From Gossypium raimondii (taxonomy: Eukaryota; Streptophyta; Magnoliopsida; Malvales; Malvaceae): DNA of 64,000 bases. The position numbers and the translations under genes are program-made. Below, piece by piece: positions 10,046-21,300 of the stretch. The notes under the pieces were generated by a model, which did not search any database, had not been told where the DNA came from, and saw nothing but the letters and a program-made list of their open reading frames with translations. The stretch covers positions 1,736,001-1,800,000 of the forward strand of contig NC_068569.1 in NCBI RefSeq assembly GCF_025698545.1, read 5' to 3'. The number at the start of each line of letters is the position of its first letter. Position 1 is the stretch's first letter.

Positions 10046-11089
10046 GGTTCGAATGTCCAATTCTTCGTATTTATACATTGGGTTTTGTCGTATTTTTAAT
10101 TTTGATTTTGCTTTCTTATTGGTTGGTGATACTGGAATTAAAAAAAATGTATTCTCTGTGCTTAGGGTTTTCGGTGTGTTCGACTATTTTGTTCATCCTC
10201 GTGAAGGTAAATTACTGCTTCTATTGTTCATTACTGTTTTTGTGAATGGTTTAATTTGTTAGGAACTGATTTTAAGTTTTATGTTTTTTCTCCAGTTTTT
10301 GGTTAATCCATTTCATTGCTTTCATTTCAGTTTTCTTCATCATTCTGAAGGTACAGAACACATGCTTTGTTACTGTTTATTTGTTGAACTCATTTGGTAC
10401 TGTTTTTAAAGTATGGAATTTTGATGTCTAGTTTAGGGTTTAATTTATTAGTTTATAAAACTGTTCTGTTAAATCTGGTGCAGTCGATTACATTTCCAGG
10501 TAATGAAATGGATTTTTAAGTTGAATTTTATTAAGCCATGTTGTTTTTTAGTATGATTTTTAAGTTCGGTTCGAATGTCTGATTCTTCGTATTTATACAT
10601 TGGGTTTTGTCGTATTTTTAATTTTGATTTTGCTTTCTTATTGGTTGGTGATACTGGAATTAAAAAAAAATTATTCTCTGTGTTTAGGGTTTTCGGTGTG
10701 TTCGACTGTTTTGTTCATTCTCGTGAAGGTAAATTACTGCTTCTATTGTTCATTACTATTTTTGTGAATGGTTTAATTTGTTAGGAACTGATTTTAACTT
10801 TTGTTTTTTTTCTCCAGTTTTTGGTCAATCCATTTCATTGCTTTTATTTCAGTTTTCTTCATCGTTCTGAAGGTACAGAACACATGCTTTGTTACTGTTT
10901 ATTTGTTGAAATCATTTGGTACTGTTTTTAAAGTATGGAATTTTGATGTCTAGTTTAGGGTTTAATTTATTAATTTATAAAACTGTTCTATTAAATGTGG
11001 TGCAGCCGATTACATTTCCAGGTAATGAAATGGATTTTTAAGTTGAATTTTATTAAGCCATGTTGTTTTTTAGTATGATTTTTAAGTTC
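10046..11089 (+). repeat. Tandem duplication, two about 522-bp units
   Basis: Unit 1 (10046-10566) and unit 2 (10567-11089) both begin GGTTCGAATGTC and end TTTTTAAGTTCG, with only scattered differences. Small open frames are shared by both units (for example 10053-10262 and 10575-10784). They are hydrophobic by composition and have no recognisable domain; I treat them as non-coding. Confidence 0.85.
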
Positions 11090-11919
11090 GATATATATAC
11101 TCTTTGTTTGTTTCTTATTGTCTTTGATTTTTTGTATGATTTTACTACTTAATTGGAGTTTGTCTATTTTCATATGTTTTTCTCAGTTACAAGTTATCAC
11201 TGTTTCTTAATTTAATACTGTCGGTTGAAATATAATGTTGGGTTCCACTTTCATTTTGTGGTTTGTAAACTATGAATTCGGTTTCTAAACTTTCGATTTA
11301 TGGTTTGTAATCTGATTCATAATCAATCCGTTTACAGTTTGCTTAAATCACAAGATCTACCTCATGTGTTAGGTTTTATTTATTTGAAATGAAATATTTT
11401 ACTTAATTGGTAATAGTTTGCAATGCTTAGAAAATGAACACAAAAGATGGTTTCCTAGCAATCAATTGTGCCAAAAACGCAATATATTTCGGTTTGCAAT
11501 TCTATATCGTAAATATTAAAATATTGGATAGAAATTAAATTTATATTCTTTTTATATATTACATATATTAATATGGATATATAACCTATATTTCATTTTT
11601 GTAATAATAACAATTTAAATTTAAAAAGATTTGTAAATGATAATTTAATATCTATTAAAACCAATATTTTAATATATCACCCCATAATATATATGGTATG
11701 GGTATATAACCTATATTTAAAACTTATTACTATAAAATTTGTAAGTTTTCAAAATAATTGTAAATATTGTTTTAATATCTATATAAGTTTTCTAAATTTA
11801 TTTGTATTAAAATTTATTAGTATTAAATTTAGTTCGTTTTCTAAATAAGTGTTCTAAATTTGTTAGTAATAAAATTTATTAGTATTAATTTTATAAGTTT
11901 TCTACATAAGTTACATAAT
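11090..11919. other. AT-rich filler inside the CACTA element
   Basis: No gene or strong repeat seen; AT-rich with short runs shared with the following satellite. Confidence 0.3.
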
Positions 11920-12815
11920 ACACCACTTACATAACTTACAAAACTTATATAATACATAACTTATATTTAAGCTTGCATAACTTACATAATAACTTACATA
12001 ACTTATATATAATAACATAATAAATTACATAATACTTTATGTTATAATACATAACTTATATATAAGCTTGCATAACTTACATAATAACTTACATAACTTA
12101 CATATAATAGCATAATAAATTACATAATACTTTATATAATAACATAATAACTTATATAATAACATAATAACTAACATACAATATATAAACATATATAGAA
12201 ACTTGCATAACTTATATAATAACATAATAACTAACATAATACATAACCTAAATAACTTACATAACTTACATAACTTACATTATACACAACTTACATAAAT
12301 TAAATAACTTACATAACTTACATACATTAAATAACTTACATAACTTACATAACTTACATTATACACAACTTACATAAATTAAATAACTTACATAACTTAC
12401 ATAAGTTACATAAATTAAATAACTTACATAACTTACATAAATTAAATAACTTACATAACTTACATAAATTAAATAACTTACATAACTTACATAACTTACA
12501 TAAATTAAATAACTTACATAACTTACATAACTTACATAAATTAAATAACTTACATAAGTTACATAAATTAAATAACTTTCATAACTTACATAAGTTACAT
12601 AAATTAAATAACTTTCATAACTTACATAACTTACATAAATTAAATAACTTACATAACTTACATAAATTAAATAACTTACATAACTTACATTATACATAAC
12701 CTTCTTAACTTACATTATACACAACTCACATAATTAATATTATACACAACTTACATAACTTTCATTACTTACAGTACTTACATAATACATAATACATAAC
12801 TTACATAATACATAA
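11920..12815. repeat. Satellite-like array built on 9-bp ACTTACATA
   Basis: The right part (about 12240-12715) is a tandem array of ACTTACATA units broken at intervals by AAATTAAAT, giving a higher-order period of 27-36 bp. The left part (about 11920-12240) has a longer, looser unit containing aagcttgcataacttacata. Because all units are multiples of three, the reverse strand stays open for 112 codons and reads YVSYLIYVS repeats. That frame is a consequence of the array, not evidence for a protein. Confidence 0.85.
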
Positions 12816-12846
12816 AAATATATCATATCACAAATTTCTGTAATTC

Positions 12847-13406
12847 ATGTATGGTTATAACTGTCGTTTTAACTTACCCGTGCAAATTATTGTCAACGTA
12901 AACGACGTAGTTAAATGGCTCTGCCAAGGTCCAGATCGAGTGGTTAAAAGATATAGTGCGTTCCTCATCAACGGATTCAGATTTCATACAAAATATCGCA
13001 AGAGGTTGAGGAGAACGCAAAATTGTGGAATAGTTGTTAATTCCTCAATTACAAGTTATGCTAGTGCTAGAGACAATAATCCTGTCGAGGGAAATGTGGA
13101 ATATTTCGGACTTATTACTGACATAATTGAGTTGGATTACTACGGCAAATGGAAAGTCGTCTTATTTCGAGGTGATTGGGCCGATGTTAATACTGCTCGT
13201 GGAATTAAGCAAGATCAATTTGGTTTTACAATAGTGAACTTTGCCCGATTGATTCACACAGGACAACAACTGATGAAGAACTGCAGCTACAACTTAAAGC
13301 AGAGGCTGCAGCGAGAGAAGCAGAGCAGAGCAGAAAGTACGACGAACTCCAGCAGCAGCTTCAGAGTATGATGAATATGTTTCAGTCGCAACTTCCGCCG
13401 TCATAG
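12847..13406 (+). pseudogene. CACTA transposon gene remnant: DUF4216 plus TNP1-like tail
   Basis: An ATG at 12847 opens 174 codons whose middle (GIVVNSSITSYASARDNNPV, then VEYFGLITDIIELDYYGKWK, then DQFGFTIVNFARL) matches the DUF4216 domain found in or next to CACTA TNP2 transposases. From about 13270 the meaningful frame shifts to one ending at TAG 13404-13406. This frame reads a charged coiled-coil (KAEAAAREAEQSRKYDELQQ, then MMNMFQSQLPPS) like the C-terminus of TNP1/transposase-24 proteins. The catalytic transposase core is missing. It is a deletion junction between two former genes of an autonomous parent, not a working protein. Confidence 0.75.
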
Positions 13407-13513
13407 TGTATTGCATTAATATTTTTATCATTTTAACTTTTAACATTTTTGCAAAAATAATATGAATTCACTTTTATTTATTGATATTAATATTATTTTA
13501 TTCGTTTAATCTG

Positions 13514-13727
13514 AAATATTATATAAATTTATTGCTTTTGGCTGGTTTAGATCTTGTTGCTTTTGATTTGTTGTTGCGAATGGCTGAAGATATGAAAAAT
13601 TTAATATAAAAAAATCTCAAAAATAGTGGCGTTTTTGTATAAAAGCGCCGTTTCAGCCATTCTGCAACAACAAATCAAAAGCAACAAGATCTAAACCAGC
13701 CAAAAGCAATAAATTTATATAATATTT
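13514..13727. repeat. 75-bp near-perfect inverted repeat near the CACTA right end
   Basis: The left arm (13514-13588) and right arm (13652-13727) are complementary apart from a 1-bp indel; the loop is about 63 bp and contains one GTGGCGTTTT hairpin motif. A transcript through here would form a long stem. Confidence 0.9.
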
Positions 13728-13808
13728 CTTTTAGCGGGCGCCGTTAAAGATTATGATCTCTAGCGGCGCTTAGAAAAAAACGCCGCTAAAGGCCTAAAAA
13801 AACGCCGC
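13728..13808. repeat. Right subterminal GCGGCG motifs
   Basis: Inverted copies of AGCGGCG/CGCCGCTAAAG immediately inside the right terminal repeat, mirroring the left subterminal array though much shorter. Confidence 0.7.
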
Positions 13809-13831
13809 TAAAGACCTGATTTGGTGTTGTG
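13809..13831 (-). repeat. CACTA right terminal inverted repeat
   Basis: Read on the reverse strand it starts CACAACACCAAATCAGGTCT and matches the left end at 21 of 23 positions. The target duplication ATT follows at 13832-13834. Confidence 0.9.
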
Positions 13832-14101
13832 ATTACACCAATACAAGATTATAGCATGAAAAAGTAACGCGATGATGATAAAACTGAGAAATTAGATTTT
13901 TATGAAAATCAATAATCAAGACATGTATATATATTATAATATATATCCATGCATGCCCCTTGGAATAAATAAATTTTAGCAGCAAACTAAACTGCATAAG
14001 TTACTGGTGGATAACACTTGCATTATTTTACAATAATTAAGATGGGGTGATCTAATTCCCCGAAACAAGAGCAAGTGATGATGAGAGTGGAAATTAAAAC
14101 A

Positions 14102-14363
14102 TTAGCTTAAAGGAAAGGCACGAAACGTATCCCATTCTCCAATATAAACTCTAAAGTCTCGTAGCAGCAGAAACAGCAACAACATGTAAACAAGCTGCAT
14201 CCACAAGACAACATTAGTGTTATTATTATAATCCAACCTTATATATACGTTTAAAAATATTTAAATGCCAAATATATATATACATAGGGGAAATTTGCAC
14301 ATACACGGCATAGATAACGCCTTTTTCCTCATGGCGGCTCCGGATATGTTGCCACAGTGACAT
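14102..14363 (-). CDS. Putative small two-exon membrane or Cys-rich protein (48-49 aa)
   Basis: A strong TATA box lies about 120 bp upstream of ATG 14363, which starts MSLWQHIRSRHEEKGVIYA. A single intron ends at CAG 14195. With donor GTATGT (exon 14363-14305, exon 14194-14107) the protein is 48 aa and continues VLFTCCCCFCCYETLE. With the weaker donor GTGTAT (exon ends 14307, stop at 14102) it is 49 aa and continues LVYMLLLFLLLRDFRV. The first donor is closer to consensus and gives a cysteine cluster reminiscent of small plant Cys-rich membrane proteins; the second gives a hydrophobic anchor. Both retain an open frame across the intron, which supports a real gene. I do not recognise a named family; function is unknown. 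Confidence 0.5.
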
Positions 14364-14479
14364 TTTATTGCTTTTTTTCTCGTCGGAAAATGCAAAGCTA
14401 AGGAAAGCTGAAGGAGTAAAATGGAAAGCAGCAAAGAGAAAATAGTAGTGTGTGGAAGAAAGCAATTGATGTGTAGGCT

Positions 14480-14487
14480 TATTTATA
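14480..14487 (-). promoter_or_regulatory. TATA box of the small gene at 14.3 kb
   Basis: TATAAATA on the reverse strand in the context CCCTATAAATAAGCC. A start site about 30 nt downstream would leave a leader of about 90 nt before ATG 14363. Confidence 0.65.
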
Positions 14488-14699
14488 GGGCTTTCATACT
14501 GAATCCGTACAAGTCAGTAGTGGCCCAAATATCAAACTTACAGTTCCAATTACTAACGGTCGCGTTTTGTCTTTGGGTTTCAATTTTTTAAGAGCACCGT
14601 TGGTTCACTGGTAGAGGTAATAATGGACGATTTGAAATTGGATATTTACTACTATTTAATTTATTTATTATCTATTTCAGATAATATATTATTAATATT

Positions 14700-15384
14700 A
14701 GAGGTGGACTTTAGGTCGAATCAAGTAAAAAAAATTCGAGTTGATCAGTTTCATTTTGTCTCCTAACTCAATTAAATTTTTTTCGAATCAAATCGAGTAA
14801 AATAAAATTTGAGTCGAGTTAAATCGAATGAAATTGTTCAAGTTAAATTAAAAAATTAAACATATCAAATTAAAATCTTGTTATAATATAACCAACTCCA
14901 TATTAGAACACATAAATTTGAAACAATATATAAGCTCTTTCAAAGCAAAATAAGAGAAACAAATACTTTAGTATGATAAAGTTGAATCATTAATATATTA
15001 TTTAGGTCCCGAAAATTATTATTTTGAATTTTTTATATATTCTTTAGAATTTTTAATATTTTTTAAAATTATTATAATTTTTAAAAATATAAATTTTAGA
15101 ATTTTATTAATATTTTAATTTTAGAATTTTTTGTAATTTTGTTGAGAGATAAACTAATTCGCTCATTTTAAAATTGACAGGGACCAAATGTGTGTTTATA
15201 CCAATATGTTATTTGAGTTATTCGAATTATTTAATTTATTTGAATTGTAAAATTCAACTCGACTTAAACTTGAAACTCGAATTACTTATTTGAGTTGATT
15301 CGAAAAAACCGAATAACTCAATTTGATTAACTATAAATTAAAAAAAATCAATTTTTTCGAGCCAATCGAGTTTTGCTCACTCCT
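14700..15384. mobile_element. TCGAGTT-rich inverted-repeat element, copy A
   Basis: The left end (AGAGGTGGAC, then aatcaagtaaaaaaaattcg) and the reverse-complemented right end (AGGAGTGAGCAAAACTCGAT) are imperfect terminal repeats. The interior has scattered TCGAGTT/AACTCGA motifs. The same family recurs at 22278-22743 and 54893-55540. It is non-coding and its superfamily is uncertain (hAT- or MULE-type MITE). Confidence 0.5.
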
Positions 15385-16615
15385 AATTAATACACAACGA
15401 CTTTGATCTATTTTTCTCGAATATATTTTACATTTATTTTAAAAAATGATTTACTTAAAATATTATAATAAATGAATTTAAAATTTCAAAATAATTATAT
15501 GAAATCAGATTCGAATACACAAACCTATGTTTCCATGAAGGGTAGGTTTTGAATGGTTGTTGACGCACGTGGTTGAGCTTTCTTTTGTTTTTGTTCCAAC
15601 ATATTGTGGCAATAATAAGTGCAAGCGTGCACTACAGAGATAAGTGGTGGTGGCCCAGTTGCTAATGCTGAGATGATTATTACAATAAGACCAGTCGTTA
15701 CTTAAAGTAAAAATTGAGAGAACCAGCTCCTTATCATAAACTAAAAGCCCAAAAACAAGCCTAGCCTAGCCTAGCCTAGCCCTTAAGCGCAACAACATTG
15801 TACTCCTCCTAGCCCCAAGATGTCAATTTGATTAGTAAAATGGTTAGGAGTAGGACCATGTTATATATTTATTTCGAAGCCTCCATTTAAACTAATATCG
15901 CAAATTAAGGGACATCAATTTGATTAATTTATTTAAAGCAAATAAATATAATATAATGCAAGTATTTTCTTTTATCTTTCAATTATATAATTTTGTTTAT
16001 TCACTCACTTATTACGAGTGAATCATAATCTAATTAAATTAATATTAAAATTTATCAATTGAATTGTTGTCGTGAGATTAACAAAGTGATTATTGTTAAA
16101 GTTAATGATAAAATTTGTTGTTTCTAAATACCATGATTGGGAATATGAATTTAAAGAGGTTTAGGTTTGAGTTGCATCGTATCCAAATTGCTGAAACATG
16201 GGATATAAAGCAACGAAGGCGGCGTTGGTGAAGTGAACTTTGCATTGCTGCAAGTCATTTTGTTTATGGAAGCATACTACGCCTATATATTGTACAGACA
16301 AAAAGCACGTACAAAAATACATACCCCATAATAATTTATACATATAATATACTTGCAACCCAACAACTCATCATTCATCAATGCCTCTCGACCTTTCCAG
16401 GCAACTGTAATGTAGTACCACTAGTAATTTTCAGTACAGCAATTTCAGCTTTTAGATACAAAATACAAACCCCCTCCTATTTTTGGTAATGACATACAGA
16501 CCCTACTGAATCACAACTTCGGCCATCGTATTCAAGAAACCAACATCCAACACTGCAATCAGAGCAGGCTATTTATATATATATATACTATATGCATATA
16601 TCTATCTTTTGCCAA
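15385..16615. other. Intergenic DNA and 3' flank of the PP2A gene
   Basis: No gene is visible. A (CCTAG)n-type run of four units lies at about 15763-15781. The part from about 16200 to 16615 probably contains the PP2A 3' untranslated region; a poly(A) site could not be fixed. Confidence 0.4.
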
Positions 16616-18346
16616 TCAACAGGCGACAGGCAGTGTGGCTGGTTTTACAGGAGGGACATTGTTAGTAGCTGCAGGTTTGAAAGCAGCGGCAGTGGTTTCC
16701 AGGCGTTCCCATGCTAGTTTCCGCTTCTCAGCTGCTTCAATCAATTGGGAGTTTTCTTCCTCCAACTTGTGCTGACAGGCGAGCAGAAGCTCTTCATCCA
16801 TCTCGCAGAACATCTTTCTTATGTTCTGTGTCAGGTTAAGCACTGCTTGATTCCAATGATTCTGGGAATTCCGTTCAAGGGACGGATAGATGAGAGGGAA
16901 AATCACATGACGGTTATGCGTAATGAGATTGAGGATGTGCTCGTTGTTCCATAACAAGTGAGCTCGTTCGGCCACCTGAGAAAGAAAAAAGGAAGGTGAA
17001 AAACAATATCATGTTTCAATTTGACCACAACATCCATCATTGCTTAATTGTTTGTTTAGTCGATAAAAATTCTTCACGATCAGGTAACTTGGAGCTCATT
17101 AATGATCACCATTTAATGATACGAGATTCTTAATCAACACCAAACGCACAATCCTGACATAAGTGATTAAATGAAGTTTTACCTGGTAATGGGAGCTATT
17201 TAGGCAGCATGCAATACGCCGAAACACAGGAACCATGATCTTTTGGAACTCGACCATGTTAATCATCTCCAAAATCTCTTCTAACTCGCTTATAAACATC
17301 AATTCCTTCTGGCTATTAGTAATTGGCCAGTACTTTAACAGTCCCTTAATCACATTATTAGCTAACTTTTGATCCTTATCTACAAACTGTACAACACAGT
17401 AAGTTAATTGCTGATGATAAACACCGATGGACTTTGGTTTGTGTAGCGGTATAAGAGCTCTACATAGGAACATCTTGTGCTCTTCCTTCAATGGTATAGC
17501 AAACCCACTAATAATACTTCCAAAAATCTCTAAGAGCTCAGCAATACCATTATGCCTTTCGGTTTCGAAAACAAATCGATAGATGATATTGCTAACAGCT
17601 TTTCTCACAAAGGGCCTGTGTACCATGAATTTCCCGTAAATTCTATGCAGAATTGTTTTCAAACAGTCTCTTTCCCGAGGGTCCTCAGACTCAAAAAGGT
17701 CAAGTAATTTCAAAATAAAAGAATGATCTACATGCTTTTTTGCCACCTTTGCATCGAGAGAACTATAGCTGACAAACCGAAGAAGTAGATCATACACGAG
17801 TTGCAAATTGGACCAGGCAGGGTCAAACATCGGTTCGTCATCTTCTGCTTCACCGCTGGAGGTATTAGAGCGATATTTAGGTGGAAAAACTCTGAACAGA
17901 TTAACGGCACACATTTTACACATTGCAGCCACTGCTGGTTCGTTGAACTTTGCAGACCCCGAAGAAACGAAATCGACAAGTTCTATCAATGTTTGGCGTT
18001 TAAGATCTTGCTCAGAAGAAGCCTTTTCCGGATCGCTAAAATCGGAAACCTCACAACACAGGTTCAATTTACTGATAAACAAGTTCTGCTTCTGCGGATT
18101 TGAAACATCCTTGAATGATAGATTCGGCTCCACTGCCTCCACTCCAGCCATGATACTAGCAGGAAAAACAGCTGATGACACCCGTTTAACAACACTTAGT
18201 CGACTTGTTATACTATTCCCAATATTCGTACATTGAACTCCATTGCTCGAGTTCGAAGTATGATTGCCAGAATCAAGTCCAGCTGAATCTAAAGAATCGG
18301 ATTTTTGCGACTTCCGTGGGAGTTTGCTTAGAATTTGCTTGAGCAT
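16616..18346 (-). CDS. PP2A B' (B56-type) regulatory subunit
   Basis: Two coding exons (18346-17183 and 16975-16616) joined by a GT-AG intron give 507 aa, the usual length of plant B' subunits. The start MLKQILSKLPRK matches the conserved M-I/L-K-Q-I-x-x-K/R-L-P-R-K opening of this family. A Ser/Asn-rich linker follows, and the B56 HEAT-like domain covers about residues 78-480, with hallmarks KTILHRIYGKFMVHRPFVRK, FETERHNGIAELLEI and LIPLHKPKSIGVYHQQL. The intron lies between NSSHYQ and VAERAHLLWNNEH. B' subunits bind the PP2A scaffold A subunit and select substrates and location for the catalytic subunit, in stress, immune and growth signalling. The N-terminal linker and the tail (ending PATLPVAC) are variable, so I do not assign a letter isoform. 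No breaks seen. Confidence 0.95.
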
Positions 18347-18382
18347 GATGGCAACAAAGCGATTTCCAGCAGCACAAACTGC

Positions 18383-19228
18383 CTGAATCACATAAAAGTT
18401 CTAGATCGTAAGCAATATAGGAACGGCGCAAATATGCTAGAACAGAAAACAGGAAACATTAAAGAATCCAACAGTTTCACAACAATAATCAATATACAGC
18501 CATGCTTAAAATTAAACTAATCTTCTGTGAGAATTAGATTATGTTCTTGACACTAAAGAAGCTAAATTCTCTAACTAGTTCATGAAAATCGTTTCTTCTT
18601 AAAAGCGTAAACATTGAAATTTTCAGATCTAAATTAAGAGTATCTAACAATTATCAAATGCTAAAATTCAGTTTTCGGCCATAGAAACTAATGGGAAAAA
18701 AATATGAATACATAAAGAAATTTCAGTGAAGCAATTACCCCCAAGTCACAGTGTCGCAACAGCCACCAGCATTATTCTTCAGAGGGGGGCGGCAAAATAA
18801 ATCAAGCTAAAGCACTCACTTTAATACCATAAAACTAGAAAAAAAAAACTAAGTTCCATACAAGGGGCCTAACAGCAGAAATATTGTGATGAACTAACTG
18901 TTAAAGAAGAAAACGGAGAATTTCGTTTTCATAACAGTACAAGCAAACACAAACTTCAGATCTGGGAAAAATAAAGTAAATCACTCAAAGATCCAGCACA
19001 AAAAATCACAAGCTTATGAAAAATTGAAAAGAACCCAGATCTCATTTATGTTTAACTAACAATATAAACTACTATAAGGCAGATAGCAGCAACACACAAT
19101 AAAAATGTCATCATCAAGTATATAAATTTAGGTAAACATTTTGACCCAAAAGGACAAATAAACTATCATGCAGTTAGCCAAGAATAATAAAGACATATAA
19201 GAGAAAATGAAAAAATAAAAATAAAAAC
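18383..19228 (-). other. Intron in the PP2A 5' untranslated region
   Basis: The reverse strand shows a donor ATACAG/GTTTTT at 19229/19228 and an acceptor TTCAG ending at 18383, about 36 nt upstream of the ATG, with T-rich intron sequence between. The non-coding first exon would be about 19229-19550. An unspliced frame from ATG 19535 codes 64 aa and would be an upstream ORF if transcription starts above it. Confidence 0.6.
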
Positions 19229-19559
19229 CTGTATTTGTTGAGCAGTCAAAGATATGAGTTAGAGTTGGAAAGGGAAAAAAAACCCCAAGAAAAGAAAGAA
19301 GGAAGTGAAAAAAAGGAGTAATCTGAAAATGGCTTAGAGTTTAAATAAAGACAGCATTTGGCTTTTTCATTAGTTTCAGGGACATGGAAGAAACGGGGTT
19401 GGAGTTTGAGTTTGAAAGAGATGAAAATAGAGTAAATTCATGGTTTTGGATCTCCATGAAAGATGAACAGTTGGGTTCCTCGATTGAAGAGAATGAAAGG
19501 TGTGGCATTTTCTGAGAAAATTGAATTTCACTAGTCATCCCACCAAGAACATGTGGCAA

Positions 19560-20751
19560 AATTTTGTTTTATTTTTTCTAGTAACGAATGGGATCATTAA
19601 TAATAATAATTAATGATTAAGGTTGGGCCCTGTTGTTTAACACAATTATACTTAACTCGTTGATTAATTGTTCTTACCTTTTCCTAATACTTTTCGGTAA
19701 AACTTTGAAAACTTTAATCACCTTTCATCATTTAGTGGTCTTCTTTTAAGTTTTTATTTGATTCTTTGATTAGTGTTTCGGTTCTGTTCAATTAACTTTT
19801 TTAATTATTTAGGATAATTCGATTTCAATCACAATTTTTATATTAATGTCAAAATAAATTTTAGGTAAAATTTCAGAATTTTATAAAAAGAATTAGTTTA
19901 TTTAAAATATTTATTTTTATTTTTGAATAAAATTTATTATAAATTAAGCCAAAATAGAATTTGATTCAATTAATTTTTAATTCACTAATTGATTTTTGAT
20001 TTACTTTTCTAATAATAAAATAAACACCTAGTTTACTCATAAATAAAAATCGGAAAAGAAAAGGAACATAATAATTTTTCTTTTGACATTTTGGACCATG
20101 GAATCCTTGGAAGGTACATGCACCAACTTGCAAATTTGTCCTCTTACTTTCATGGTTTAAACATATAAAAATGTTTTCTTATTATTTTAAGTTTTAATTA
20201 TAACAATTATTTTAGTAAATAAAAACAAAGACTTAAAATTCTATTTTTAATTATAACATTAACTTTATTTCTATTTTTAGTTTACTGATGGTAGAACTTA
20301 ATAAAATTTTCAATGAAAATAAATGTGTACCGTAATTGTACCACAATGAAATGTGGACGTCACATAAGAAAAAAAGGGTGACACTGTTAATTTCGTAAGC
20401 TTTACTCTTTGGCAAAAGAATAAAGGGGGTGGGACTGGGGACGGGGGACTAACCATTTACCACTAAAAACAAAATAAAAATAAAAAAGTTTACTTTGAAA
20501 GTGATAGTAACGCAACAAACAGTGACAATTTGTACAAGAAAAGTTCCACGGTTTCAGATGAGGTTCTATTATTATGTTCCTTTTTACGACATTATTGAGG
20601 AACAACCATGAATTATAATTAGTTTTTTCTTGCATTAGGAAAATGATTGCTAAATTTAAAATGGATTTGTTGATGGGATCGAGAACCAATTGGTATATCG
20701 ATTCGAAACAAGAGAATGAATTAGACTTGTAGACTAGTATGTACAGTACAA
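19560..20751. other. PP2A promoter side and AT-rich intergenic DNA
   Basis: The PP2A promoter must lie near the left end of this stretch. No TATA box stood out and no other gene is visible. Confidence 0.35.
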
Positions 20752-20760
20752 ATTTTACAA

Positions 20761-21291
20761 GGGTAAATTATATTCGATATCACTAAATTATTAGAATTTT
20801 TACGTTTTGATCATTCAACTTCAAAAAGTTACAAAATAGTTATTAAACTATTTGAAAGTTTTCATTTAAGTCAATGGGTTGTTAAATTTACTTAAATTGT
20901 TACTGTATGGCGTTTTCTATTCACACCGCCTGCATCAATCGAGAGCTCTCATTCGCTTTCTCTTCAATGGTTCATGTCTTTTTTCTCACGAATTTGTGAA
21001 CCAAAATTCAAACAACTTTCTTCTTTGATCCCCAACATTAACTGTAAGATAGATTTTAATCTAAGTTATATTTTTCTACTCATAGATGGATATTGATCCA
21101 CTATACCAATTGTCAAATTGCCACATAGAGCTCACTAACTAGATTTTTTTCTTAAAAGGAAAAACTTAACATCCTAATGACTTAAATAAAAACTTTTGAA
21201 TAATTTAAGGACTATTTTTATAACTTTTTGAAATTGAATGGTCAAAACGTAAATTTGCTGATAGTTTAGTGACCTTGATTGGAAGTTACCC
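20761..21291. mobile_element. 531-bp MULE-type MITE with 9-bp target duplication
   Basis: The ends GGGTAAATTATATTCGATAT and, on the other strand, GGGTAACTTCCAATCAAGGT begin an imperfect inverted repeat that extends about 130 bp per arm, including ACGTTTTGATCATTCAACTT-type phrases. ATTTTACAA occurs directly at 20752-20760 and 21292-21300. A 9-bp duplication with long arms fits Mutator-like elements. No coding capacity. Confidence 0.85.
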
Positions 21292-21300
21292 ATTTTACAA

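Larger units (their letters stand above)
4812..13831 (+). mobile_element. Complete 9.02-kb CACTA (En/Spm) element, non-autonomous
   Basis: The left end begins CACTACACCAAAACAGGTCT and the right end, read inward on the reverse strand, begins CACAACACCAAATCAGGTCT; 21 of the first 23 bases agree. The element is flanked by the 3-bp direct repeat ATT at 4809-4811 and 13832-13834. A CACTA start and a 3-bp duplication are diagnostic of the CACTA superfamily. Both ends carry dense inverted copies of GCGGCGTTTT/AAAACGCCGC, as expected for subterminal transposase-binding arrays. The interior has no intact TNP2 transposase, only a DUF4216/TNP1-like remnant on the plus strand at 12.8-13.4 kb, so movement would need proteins supplied in trans. 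It also hosts a nested fold-back element and several internal duplications. Confidence 0.9.

Noticed and set aside
10053-10784. Two 69-codon plus-strand frames in the tandem duplication
   Set aside because: They are copies of each other because the DNA is duplicated, are Phe/Leu/Val-rich as expected of T-rich DNA, and match no family.
12359-12697. 112-codon reverse-strand frame reading YVSYLIYVS repeats
   Set aside because: It is produced by the 9-bp satellite; composition is only Tyr, Val, Ser, Leu, Ile and a few others, with no promoter or homology signal.
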